Of a stretch of 64,000 nucleotides of DNA, positions 59,601-64,000 are shown in pieces; the first letter of the stretch is position 1; each line of letters starts with the position of its first letter. The translations under genes and the position numbers were made by a program. The stretch spans positions 62,001-126,000 of the forward strand of contig ONBR01000002.1 in assembly GCA_900316105.1 (NCBI GenBank), given 5' to 3'. A model generated the notes under the pieces. That model searched no databases. It was not told the origin of the DNA and was given only the letters and a program-made list of their open reading frames with translations. The stretch comes from an uncultured Olsenella sp. (GTDB taxonomy: Bacteria > Actinomycetota > Coriobacteriia > Coriobacteriales > Atopobiaceae).

Positions 59601-62600
59601 CCCAGTCCGCGGGCTTCTGGGAGTAATAGGAGGTCCCGTCGTAGTAGACGACCGCCGTGGTGGAGAGCTCATAGCCCTCGGGCGCCTGGGCGGCGGGGGT
59701 CAGGCTCTGATCGGTCGTGTAGGTACCCTTGGTGGATGCAAGGGCCGTCACGGTCCCGTCCCCGTTGACGACGAAGCGGAGGACCTGGTAGGGCGTGTTG
59801 GTATTGGCATGCCAGACGGCGTAAAGGATGGTCTCGTCCGCCGCGCCCACGGTGATGGGATCGCCGGACCGGTAGTCCACGGTCGTGGCCTCGGACGACT
59901 TGGACCAGCCGTCGAAGGTGTAGCCCGCATAGTCCAGCTTGTCCCCGGTGGGCACGTAGGTCACCGAGTCTGTCCGGTAGGAGGAGCTGGCCAGGCCCTC
60001 GGACCCCTTCTGCCACTTGGCGCCCGCGGCGTTTGCCGGGTTGGGCACGAAGGTCAGCTTGTGGCCCAGGTCCGCCCGGTAGAGGAGGTTGAAGACGGCC
60101 TGACCGTCGCCCGTGACATAGCCCCGGTCCTTGGTGGGGTACTTGGTGGAGGACTCGTAGGGCATGAAGGTGTAGCCGGGGATATCGATGGGGTCAATCA
60201 CCAGGTAGGTGCCCGAGAGGGCCGTCTGGTCCGTCACCGTCCGGTAGGTCTTGTAGTAGCTGGGGCTGGGGGCGGTGTCGTTCCTCTGGTAGTCGGCGCC
60301 CGTGATGTAGTAGTAGTTGACCACGTAGCCCACCTTGAGGGGCGAGAGGACCTGGGTCAGGTTGAGAATGGAGCCGGCAACCAGAGTGGTCCCGTCAGTA
60401 GCAAGGACATATCCCGTGACCCTGTCCTCCAGGTGGGCCGAGTAGGTAACCTCGTCCGTCTGGCCCGCGACCTTGCCCGTGATGGATCCGCCGTCTGCGA
60501 CCTCCTCATAGCCGGCGGGGATGTCGCCCTCGCTGTGGGGGGCGCGGACGGGCTCGTCCACGTAGCCCTCAAGGGTCAGGGTATCCAGCTGGGTTATGGT
60601 GCCGTCGCCGTTCTTCTGGTAGCGGGTCACCGTATAAGAGAGCTTCTGGGCCACATAGTAGAGCTTCAGGGCTGCCTTGCCGTCGCCCAGGATGGTGGTC
60701 TCGAAGACCTCGCCCTTGTGGCCCTTGTGGAACTGGTAGCCATACCAGCCCTCGGTCGCAGAGGTGTCAATCCGGTAGTCATGGTCCTTCTCGGGGATGT
60801 CAAGTCCATCGTCGTCGAGGGCCGTGACCGAGGACCCGGTCGTGCCGGTGTAGGTGTCGGTCCTGGCCAGGACGGCATTGCCCTTGGAGTCCACCTTGTA
60901 GTGCTCCACCCTGAAGTTCACGTTGGTAAGGGCGGTGAAGACGGCCCGGTAGGTGATGTCCTTGTAGACCTTGTCCGTCGCATCCTTCTGGGGGACCAGG
61001 TGTGAGGGGGCCTGGGAGCCGTCGGCATAGGTGACAGGGGCACCGGTGGCGTCAACGACCCAGCCGAGGAACTGGTAGCCGGGATCGGCCGTGGCCAGGG
61101 ATCCCTGGGGCTTGCCGGAGGCGGGCGCGACGTCCTCGGAGTCGACGCTTACCGTTCCGCCCTCGCCCGCGATGTAGCGGATGGTGACCTTGTTGTTCTC
61201 CACGAAGGAGGCGACGAAGCGGAAGAGCTTGGTGCCCGATGCCACCTTGTCCTTGATGGCGTCGTGGATGGCCTTTGCCGAGATCTGGGAAGCCGTGGCC
61301 ACCGTCTGGCCCTCCAGCTGCCAGGCGTTGGAGAACCGATAGCCCGGAAGCGCGGCGGCTAGAGACCCCTTGGCATCCAGGACGTCATCAAGGGTAGCGA
61401 ACTTCTCGGACCCAGGCTGGACGGAGCCGCCCTCCGTGGCCTGGTAGACGATGGTGATGGCATTGGTGTCGCTCACGTAGTAGAGGACGAGCTCGGCAGA
61501 CCCATCTGCCGCCAGGGCGACCGTCAGCTTGGACAGGGAGGGCGCGAAGGTGTAGCCGTCCACGACGTAGGCCACCGAGTCGGCACCCTCGGGCTTCCAG
61601 GAGTAGGTGGAGCCCTCCGCCGTGCCGCGAACCAGGTAGTCCTCCCCCACCTTGGCCACCTGGACCTCGTCTAGGGTAGTGCCGGGGATGCCCTTCATGG
61701 CCGGGTGGTCAGCGGACTCGGCGAAGGTCCCGTCCTCGTTCTGGAAGAGGTGGCGGATGGTGTAGGTGGTGGCACCCGGCTGAACCCTAAGGGTATAGGT
61801 GTGGGTCGTCCAGAGACCGCTCGTCCGCTGGGGCATCAGGGAAAGGTCCGTGGACACGGGGGTCTCGCCCTCGTACCAGCCCAGGATCTTGTAGCCCGTG
61901 GCGATGGTGGCGGTGGAGCCCGTGGGCTTGCCCGTGAGGGGTCCCAGGACCTCGGTGTACTTGGTGAGCCAGCCGGTCTGCTTATCCTCCACCTGGTAGG
62001 TGATGGTGACGGGGTCAAGCTCGCCGAAGACGGCCGTGTAGGTCACGGAATGGAAGAGTCGGTCGGTGGGGTTGGGCTGGGCCTGGAGGGTGCCGCCGTT
62101 GCCGTAGTAGCGATGACCGTCGGAGTCCTCCCAGTAGAGGAACTGGTAGCCAGGAAGGGCCACGGCGGTGATGGCATAGGGCTGGGCCTGGGAGGTCTGG
62201 GTGTAGGTGCCCGTTACCTCGTCAAAGACCAGGACCACGCCGTAGCGGGAGGTCACATACTGGGTGGCACCCGTGTGGACGATAGACGAGCTGGCAAAGG
62301 CGGAATCGTAGGTGCCGCGGGGGTCTGCCGCCGCGCCGTCAGTCCAGGCAAGGCCCGTTCCCTCCGGGCCGGTCAGCTTGCCCACTACGGAGCCGCCCTC
62401 CAGACGCACCTGGTAGGAGACCTTGACGCTGTCCTGGGCCCAGTGGGCGTAGAGATCGAGGTCAGCGGTGGGGATCTGGATGGTCTGGCCCTCGCCGTAG
62501 GCGACCTCACCCTCGGCGGAGAGGGCCCAGCCGTCGAGAACGTAGCCGTCGCGGGTCACCTCGTCCTTGCCGGGCAGAGCGTAGGCGGAACCGGTCCGGT

Positions 62601-64000
62601 GGCCCGTGACGGGGTTCTCCACGCTGTTTGCGATGGTGCCACCGTTGCCGTGGAGGGAGATGGTGTGAGACCAGGCTGTCCAGGTGGCGGTCAGGGTGAG
62701 GCCACTGGTGGGGATGATCAGATTGGCCAGGTCCTCGACCTGGTAGATGGTGCCGTCTGCGGACCGCCAACCGGCGAAAAGCCAGAGGCCCTGGCCCTCG
62801 CCACGCGGGAGGACCTTCTTTCCGTCGCCATCCAGGTCCACGGTGGCACCCGCGAAGGGGGCCACCTGACCCAGGATGGATCCGGCGCGCAGGCCGCCAT
62901 AGGTCTTGGAGCCCGGGGCGCCAGGGTAGTCGTCGCCAAAGTCGCCGTGATCACCCTCGACGTAGACCACGGAGACCAGGGCCTCCCAGATGGCTGTGAC
63001 GTAGGTGGTGCCCAGGACCTGGATGGAACCCAGGCCATAGGTGGGATCGAGGGTCAGGTCGCCGCACCAGTCCACGACGCCCGAGAAGCTGGTCCCGTCG
63101 TCCCGGGTGCCCTGGTAGGACCAGCCCTTGAGGGTGTAGCCCGAGCCAGGGTTGACGACGATGTGCTTGTCCGTGGCCTTGCCGTAGGCGACCTGGGTGC
63201 CAAAGACAGTCTGGGTCCTGCCGGCAGCGTTGGTCCGGGTCTCCTGGGTGAAGTCGCCGGCCGCCAGGTCGCTGCCGCCCAGCCTGCCGTCGGGGTCGGC
63301 GAAGAGTCCATAGGAGCGGACCTGCCACTGGGCAAAGAGATCGAGGTCGGCGGTGTCGGTGCGGTTGAGGGCGGCCATGTCGGCGTAGGAGGTGCCGGAG
63401 CCATCGGCCTTGGTGTTCCAGCCCGTGAAGGTGTAGCCGTTCACGGTGAAGGCGTTGGGCACCAGCTGCATGCCATTGGAGGAGGCTGCTGCGAAGGGCT
63501 GGGAGGCCATGGCCGAGGTCCCGTACTGGCTGGTCCCGGCGGGGACGTTGGGGTGGAAGTTGACGGAGAAGGCCTTGGGGGCCCAGGTGGCCGTGAAGGT
63601 CAGGGCGCCCGTCACGGCCAGGCCCGGCACCCGGGACAGGTCCACCTGCTTGTAAATGGTGCCGTCATCGGCCTTCCAGCCGTCGAAGGCCAGGGTGGGG
63701 TCGGAGTTGGTGAGATAGGTGCCCCCGAAGGCAGGAACCGCGCTTCCCTTGGCCACGTGGCCAAAGAAGGAGGTGCCCTCCACGCCCTCGGCGAAGGTTC
63801 CGCCCTGGCCCGTCTTGTAGGAGACGCTCACGCCGGGCTCCCAGTTTGCCATAAAGATGGTCTCGCCGATGATCACGTAGTCGGCGACCTCCTGGGGGGT
63901 CAGGTGATCCTGAGCCGTTACGGTCTGGCCGCCGCTCTTGTAGGTGACGGTCCAGTCCTTGAGGTAGTAGCCGGCCTTGGGCGAGACGGTCACGGCGCCG
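46522..64000 (-). CDS. giant repeat surface protein, 5' part (incomplete at right edge)
   Basis: One open frame runs from beyond 64,000 down to a stop at 46522, about 5,820 codons in view; the first Met seen (63993) is internal. From right to left there are about six pure InlB-type repeats (GYxLxGW, then ATW/AQW), one part with several MucBP-like domains in series, then about fifteen composite modules marked LYAVW or LHAVW. The last real residues are HAHNHTPYYV; after that a frameshift near 46,690 yields about 55 Arg/Gly-rich junk residues. Cysteines are rare (one close pair, NTCDVEG...NVCEG). Codon use is extremely G/C-biased in third positions. No signal peptide is visible because the 5' end is outside. 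Confidence 0.85.
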   Translation of the reverse strand, partial: GAVTVSPKAGYYLKDWTVTYKSGGQTVTAQDHLTPQEVADYVIIGETIFMANWEPGVSVSYKTGQGGTFAEGVEGTSFFGHVAKGSAVPAFGGTYLTNSDPTLAFDGWKADDGTIYKQVDLSRVPGLAVTGALTFTATWAPKAFSVNFHPNVPAGTSQYGTSAMASQPFAAASSNGMQLVPNAFTVNGYTFTGWNTKADGSGTSYADMAALNRTDTADLDLFAQWQVRSYGLFADPDGRLGGSDLAAGDFTQETRTNAAGRTQTVFGTQVAYGKATDKHIVVNPGSGYTLKGWSYQGTRDDGTSFSGVVDWCGDLTLDPTYGLGSIQVLGTTYVTAIWEALVSVVYVEGDHGDFGDDYPGAPGSKTYGGLRAGSILGQVAPFAGATVDLDGDGKKVLPRGEGQGLWLFAGWRSADGTIYQVEDLANLIIPTSGLTLTATWTAWSHTISLHGNGGTIANSVENPVTGHRTGSAYALPGKDEVTRDGYVLDGWALSAEGEVAYGEGQTIQIPTADLDLYAHWAQDSVKVSYQVRLEGGSVVGKLTGPEGTGLAWTDGAAADPRGTYDSAFASSSIVHTGATQYVTSRYGVVLVFDEVTGTYTQTSQAQPYAITAVALPGYQFLYWEDSDGHRYYGNGGTLQAQPNPTDRLFHSVTYTAVFGELDPVTITYQVEDKQTGWLTKYTEVLGPLTGKPTGSTATIATGYKILGWYEGETPVSTDLSLMPQRTSGLWTTHTYTLRVQPGATTYTIRHLFQNEDGTFAESADHPAMKGIPGTTLDEVQVAKVGEDYLVRGTAEGSTYSWKPEGADSVAYVVDGYTFAPSLSKLTVALAADGSAELVLYYVSDTNAITIVYQATEGGSVQPGSEKFATLDDVLDAKGSLAAALPGYRFSNAWQLEGQTVATASQISAKAIHDAIKDKVASGTKLFRFVASFVENNKVTIRYIAGEGGTVSVDSEDVAPASGKPQGSLATADPGYQFLGWVVDATGAPVTYADGSQAPSHLVPQKDATDKVYKDITYRAVFTALTNVNFRVEHYKVDSKGNAVLARTDTYTGTTGSSVTALDDDGLDIPEKDHDYRIDTSATEGWYGYQFHKGHKGEVFETTILGDGKAALKLYYVAQKLSYTVTRYQKNGDGTITQLDTLTLEGYVDEPVRAPHSEGDIPAGYEEVADGGSITGKVAGQTDEVTYSAHLEDRVTGYVLATDGTTLVAGSILNLTQVLSPLKVGYVVNYYYITGADYQRNDTAPSPSYYKTYRTVTDQTALSGTYLVIDPIDIPGYTFMPYESSTKYPTKDRGYVTGDGQAVFNLLYRADLGHKLTFVPNPANAAGAKWQKGSEGLASSSYRTDSVTYVPTGDKLDYAGYTFDGWSKSSEATTVDYRSGDPITVGAADETILYAVWHANTNTPYQVLRFVVNGDGTVTALASTKGTYTTDQSLTPAAQAPEGYELSTTAVVYYDGTSYYSQKPADWDEATGYAYQTIQTLPIAGTGDTTFVHVFTAKSVSYKIYVWTVDPNTGAATKVDALTTETVGPAGLHIVADAATTEAPAGYVYYTKTLAANLPEGYEYLGDGVAVTNQAGTVSHTTNASGDVLGDGSQVLNIYLSAISHQLSYEPGTGSWTTTDKRQPSYRYGYQVSPLAAGANAATRSGYHLVGWTTTQAQEVTFDSWQTGAKASYTGTVTVNEAKGEEALALLDLFRADPTAYGFYALDATFTMPNHDATLYAVWEPDEVDYTIYRYALDTFLQPGTEPLSTYTRRAYVDTWQTATAEDKTYSGYHYYANTTGDKAFTLNVETIQVNAQGTGTAAIRLHFTMNKDTTYKVYAWKITGDGKREALNIFDDGKGGKTNLHIGKGFADTTINVAEDGTPRMGEATDATSSIYYDYVVVPNDSAAYGTLGYQFEKTYNKGGYKAKYQDIVDAAGNLVLDIYYVAMPRTLVYDLAGGDWTQGDKTPAVAPAAESTFNLAAYGDVRRYGYTFLGWSRTPGATAADTDLAATEGETTGPSFAMPTASATTLHAVWAPATSTYVIEYWTLSGDGTLTHRADLDLTATGTTGAKAVLPEGARDDGKVPGYAYAASVKVGETTYTSYVDGSDAGVITPHAPDATTGVLHVALYYQATEDTVYYVERWVVVGGKLLPVGKDGKVIYDYDPATTPVSAYRLEHKGAMGANANAAAATTGKDEATNTYLTVDAIDIEGFKFSGDKQYVSLGDAADTKYQTNATGQIVYSADEAGRLTLKLYYYATELPLTFAPGTGDAYSWSPKEDPSASYMAGAAVTLPTKHGDSSGKAQARRTGYLLEGWVAIATAEDATAYTYTLTLSDGTKVTKKVSDINTLSGLEALAFKDLVYTDAAGQHVKVTHNGSEAVLDFYAAGAAFQMSTYATTLYGFYLPQKVSYIVNHYKHQGDGKVVLADTETLWGYADTPAPTYVPTANKFAGYALASLDDQGRLLNDDGTIVYADGAKTIAYVQTLTGDISATKTLELSVFYEAQTVDYVVRWYKWTGAEQRVLFFEEVRHAKVDSQVSVTEADKANGVHGMPASYQNDPDHHTVDSDGTNYTPTYTTSVSPTALGISDGKTQSSQTGYAQPLDYFAELRLFFAAQQVTIHLRKGDKASWDGTEYDTIELKADFPDFQLPGSEARKAPLRSGYEFKGWYASNTCDVEGAQTDAINVCEGTLSRKVYEAIKDATDFYTTSFDLGDQDVTLYAVWYALDTTPYLVRHVRVDGDGKEVADVLVENLTGITDDDMTAVPYVATGTGKVDSRFQGWHYDATANAAAVDVDGDGTVDVTFASSWTNLANRDAQAGITGKLLFGTPKLTITLYYQPNPYTLTLDGGAGWATLPATWKATHDVADGNKVWSSYATGHTLPLPGTGDVTRPGYTLKGWTTDTRAAVEPTDGTAAKKLIASIGEASILAPGASFQLPANGDDALTLYAVWEPDTNTPYTVNHYKVVKDAQGNITITKVDTVTLVGTTDTAAPQATAHNTATEVAWKGYQLVADGSIIYGSGINWADYQAGGAKTLTVDGVEDVAPAAATYTTHRTGRISKANPLVLNLYYVASDTTSYQVERWILAADGKSMTLYDRLTGTGTTDTHVDLSTETAFASYTLTKDGTPVTSGHITGYDMDNSVHAPASDAYPAVAFPADDIRGAGDTVLKLFYKPGKTTFKVEYWRYTGEGELKPIDAFIVGGKASNVITVESDEAAPNAADVLSSYSATINMVNDTPAGSGTGAYYRHLTYRYGETARPTGSLYTFASTDLFEFRGYSFSAGFDRTDKRGIHKATSYQGIINPDGSTTFVLVYTADTLTLAFDLGTTGAAKATSSTYPMPSSVASETLVTLPVATDVDRPGYKLVGWTTDFTYTFAADAPAYAGQTVTIADAKGFMADALYAALKGSTSFYTNEASHRYTMSTASGTLHAVWVPTNDTAYTVDVYKVRGDGTMVLVGTQTYADGTADEPVHPAQTKAEDGTYSYDGSLHQAKAEDGTSKFALDGYAWAAPGDKFAVLDDVTTLAFADMPTQTQATTVIAADGSTHLAFIFQAQKVTYYVARWRVDGDGNTYLVGPDGKDVKVGGKAVTYADVRDHLDAYKGYLVSYTGYADAAADAAVEGLGSLDKATWTYTSGWTFKKDSAPYTYQSHDNAENVDVRTSAASPAGEPNASYNATYDTVNFGQELSSGTVSGTGNTVLSLFYTPATFKVRIDANGGSFDGTFTTGTPGSSQIVWSKEGEVWSALLQSGTTVTLPTYGSRDAQGHKAKDGQITRVGYVLEGFTTQIGGEVIPGTTFTTNVGAVTLYAKWASLNVTYTVTYVKVHGDGTQEVVWFYQTEGMVDSTAQPNAAPTQAIRQGITIRNNERGTANSGAEFDWSGYDFVADKASYTYLDFSGASQTVTTKTNRQVTPDGKLDLYLYYQPKTDVAYYVERWLLTGDGKLSPLDKDGKVLRDADGRPIVKTYAEVAANPDAYRIVHHGWTDAMVYADGTVPADASKGHYNLVDDRLAIDGYTYLGHGLSWAIKGTSVTTDAHENLNGDGTLGTARSQVLRLFFYADTIVDRDGKSSGTLTFEAGDKSPAGTFTESHLADATFTLPVDDQTVGTKTLRRDGYELAGWSTQKTVFTGGKYVDVNTASGKVAFDVIAALEKMNVDASRSGEFHKVYYLANGSTLYQMPVLDATLYAVWKPILVTYTVEVKKVTGDGDVVTLSTDTYQTWADVAVHADEAVPEGMTANQYGYVQETGITYLQGADKAHYLADKSQGIANYLAGYTYAEPSATAHENEYGAKAWSVTTDSRHAVGSIEGASSTTYTLYYLADEIKVTLDAGAGAWNTANTDVAVAGGHAWSMKQTQTFRTEQTITLAAFGAQASAQSAQRTGYTLVGWARSADGSKATGKTSQTTATRLAALTGKPFYEGGKLWTTVTTWNGGTNYTYGYQGADAYEYYLYAQTAADAYTYLASSAITYLVPSADVTLHAVWRADSTTAYTVQHIRYDGQGNAKDTITDTLTGITDESYTLKAYAPEAGVDPANYHAFVGYTFNGDFKDAAWKSTADDAAHHHVSTLTPAQPVSASGTTTYLLFYKADDITLTLEKGAGTWVHDHSSEKHQTESLFALPSNGDITRTGYTLVGWSFDPTAQVDGAAVKVYDSIAAASQAAADSAAQAWTTSPRAAAEGGALYTRVATTQDGRTYVTSYDRLYTMPTTATTLYAVWRANNNSVTYKPGQFVAGGDVTQTHPTDQVYYLPDGTSFQRGGYTLVGWTTTPTYSKDGNTYSVNESKGKASQTMADAIKVDATPDSPASGAFFTLVDGTPETFTMPTDKDITLYAVWRANSDTDYYVYLYKVTGDGQLVAIDKDGNEVTGASLDANNHVVTDAAANRYTHQGISDEHANAEGVRDLADQEVFVTSDNVTIAGYDYILDADTTGVLDKDGIRRLTTAAGTISGNSAAPLRLVLIYKAHQNTLHLVLGGSTDAPASWNTSNTDGAAWSTTPTTDDTTYHKTVKSQETIALPAHDAVSRPGYTLVGWALGSDANANEGLASQRAAKTLAAGAGHASFENGGKGWTGATWTLVASWNGTDYVFTGTQYPYVYQAAADITYLMPTAADLTLYAVWRANSDTAYTVTTTRVDGNGQVQDVTTHTYTGVTGETAIADKPVGDLRTDTPWWTHDNVIPTGYQYVTNGTTWTVAHTDASQVAAKTTQVTTTSAGKIKLAADGSSLTALNLYFVPLTKQITFDAGSGSFAAGKDKTGTYGTDEDFLLPDAGDLTRKGYTFIGWSAEPKMTADGKAIAVHTSKGADSVKAAGIAKDYAYDEATAKVRGQAFTKPGDPYKVGQTGEAYTLYAVWQANSYKVTYVDGKAGDSSVTGGRASDTYYTDDVFALPADLARDGYTFMGWTSEDHVTIDGSNYVKADRSKTTVASESETISKLKGTDAQGAWGQVHTRIDKTADGGAVYTGLRTTTDGKAYTTATTFTYTMSSADETLYAVWYANNKVTYTIERWIVSGDGNKYAMAMNGATKQGTIQRDGKGLLTADTTAHTYTYLVGTADEVAWADDSDGAIAYRNKDHENVLVPGYVFVADQQYVKFLDGTHGHDFTGNVDYQTIARALIKGDGTTKLVLFYQPLLNTLKFYQGTRTNTKAGAVTTVKLYTDETYTLPADYTRAGYELMGWTNQEHVSVDGTKYVDTNRDTAAEAASDTVSNLMGTDAQGAWNQIANGADKEKRTYNQGAWYTKVQDFRAGTAADHADDAYTTVTGLDALKFVMPSIRTDNTTDARTMTLYAVWHAHNHTPYYVDPLRHHRRGRLRGQDPGGSLVLRQRQGRREGRHPRRLHLPGPGRRQGHLGLLPER
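46687..46692 (-). other. frameshift/deletion junction within the giant surface-protein gene
   Basis: The plus strand reads GTAGTGGGTCGACGTAGTAG. The sister module at 44961-45105 has GTAGTGGGTC, then 125 more bases, then GACGTAGTAGG. The window therefore lacks one segment of about 125 nt, which is not a multiple of three, so the frame changes from ...HTPYYV to ...STHYGITDE. A two-base TC homology sits at the join. It may be a real deletion or a repeat collapse in assembly. Confidence 0.8.

Noticed and set aside
43770-61005. Very long plus-strand open frames (about 800-1,240 codons at 43770, 46705, 49396, 52591 and 57526)
   Set aside because: They are exact antisense shadows of the giant gene. 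The strong third-position G/C bias avoids TTA, CTA and TCA codons, so the opposite strand lacks stops. Their proteins are Gly/Val-rich, and none has a plausible start region or domain.

Overview
This window looks like a GC-rich actinobacterial chromosome, most likely Coriobacteriia and close to Olsenella or Atopobium. The indications are third-position G/C bias, GTG and TTG starts behind strong Shine-Dalgarno sequences, an FHA plus MerR (GarA/FtsR-like) pair, the gene order scpA-scpB-rluB-cmk-plsC-ispH-der-plsY-gpsA, and a very large repeat-built surface protein. The genus is an inference. Almost all genes lie on the minus strand; the exceptions are a small ORF, a tRNA-Pro, larE and larB.

Layout. 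At 1-7.7 kb, short minus-strand units hold a truncated MerR regulator, an FHA protein, a RidA relative, a MalY/PatB C-S lyase, a GcvT-like protein, a D,D-carboxypeptidase coupled to a phosphatidylglycerophosphate-synthase-like enzyme, a dCMP deaminase, a thioesterase and an MGMT-type protein. An intergenic stretch at 6.93-7.35 kb carries a strong plus-strand terminator with no gene in front of it, probably the end of a small RNA. At 7.8-11.4 kb are a 55-codon ORF, tRNA-Pro(GGG), and larE, larC and larB, the makers of the nickel-pincer (NPN) cofactor; larA is not in the window. At 11.5-15.1 kb is a heterodimeric ABC exporter with one degenerate ATP site, and at 15.3-17.1 kb a Uup-like ABC-F protein. 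From 17.2 to 36.6 kb is a dense housekeeping block: coaBC, a zinc-ribbon coiled-coil protein, cysteine desulfurase, rpe, gpsA, plsY, der, a DUF512 radical-SAM protein, ispH, plsC, cmk, a histidine phosphatase, rluB, scpB, scpA, an M50 protease, a membrane protein, a second ABC-F protein, a VOC protein and a degenerate YgjP-like protein. Genes overlap by 1-20 nt, so translation is probably coupled.

At 36.7-39.2 kb is a membrane GGDEF/EAL protein with a periplasmic-binding-protein-like sensor. Its ribosome-binding site lies in the last codons of the gene upstream. That gene, from 39.2 kb past the right edge, encodes a giant surface protein made of alternating InlB-type (Listeria-Bacteroides) and MucBP-like modules and ending in a sortase-like IPQTAD signal. 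More than 8,200 codons are in the window and the 5' end is outside it. A deletion-type frameshift at about 46,690 splits it into two frames.

A family of REP-like palindromes is scattered through 11-36 kb. They sit on or just after stop codons, and one lies inside coaBC, where it encodes part of the linker between the CoaC and CoaB domains. No CRISPR array, insertion sequence, prophage or rRNA was seen.
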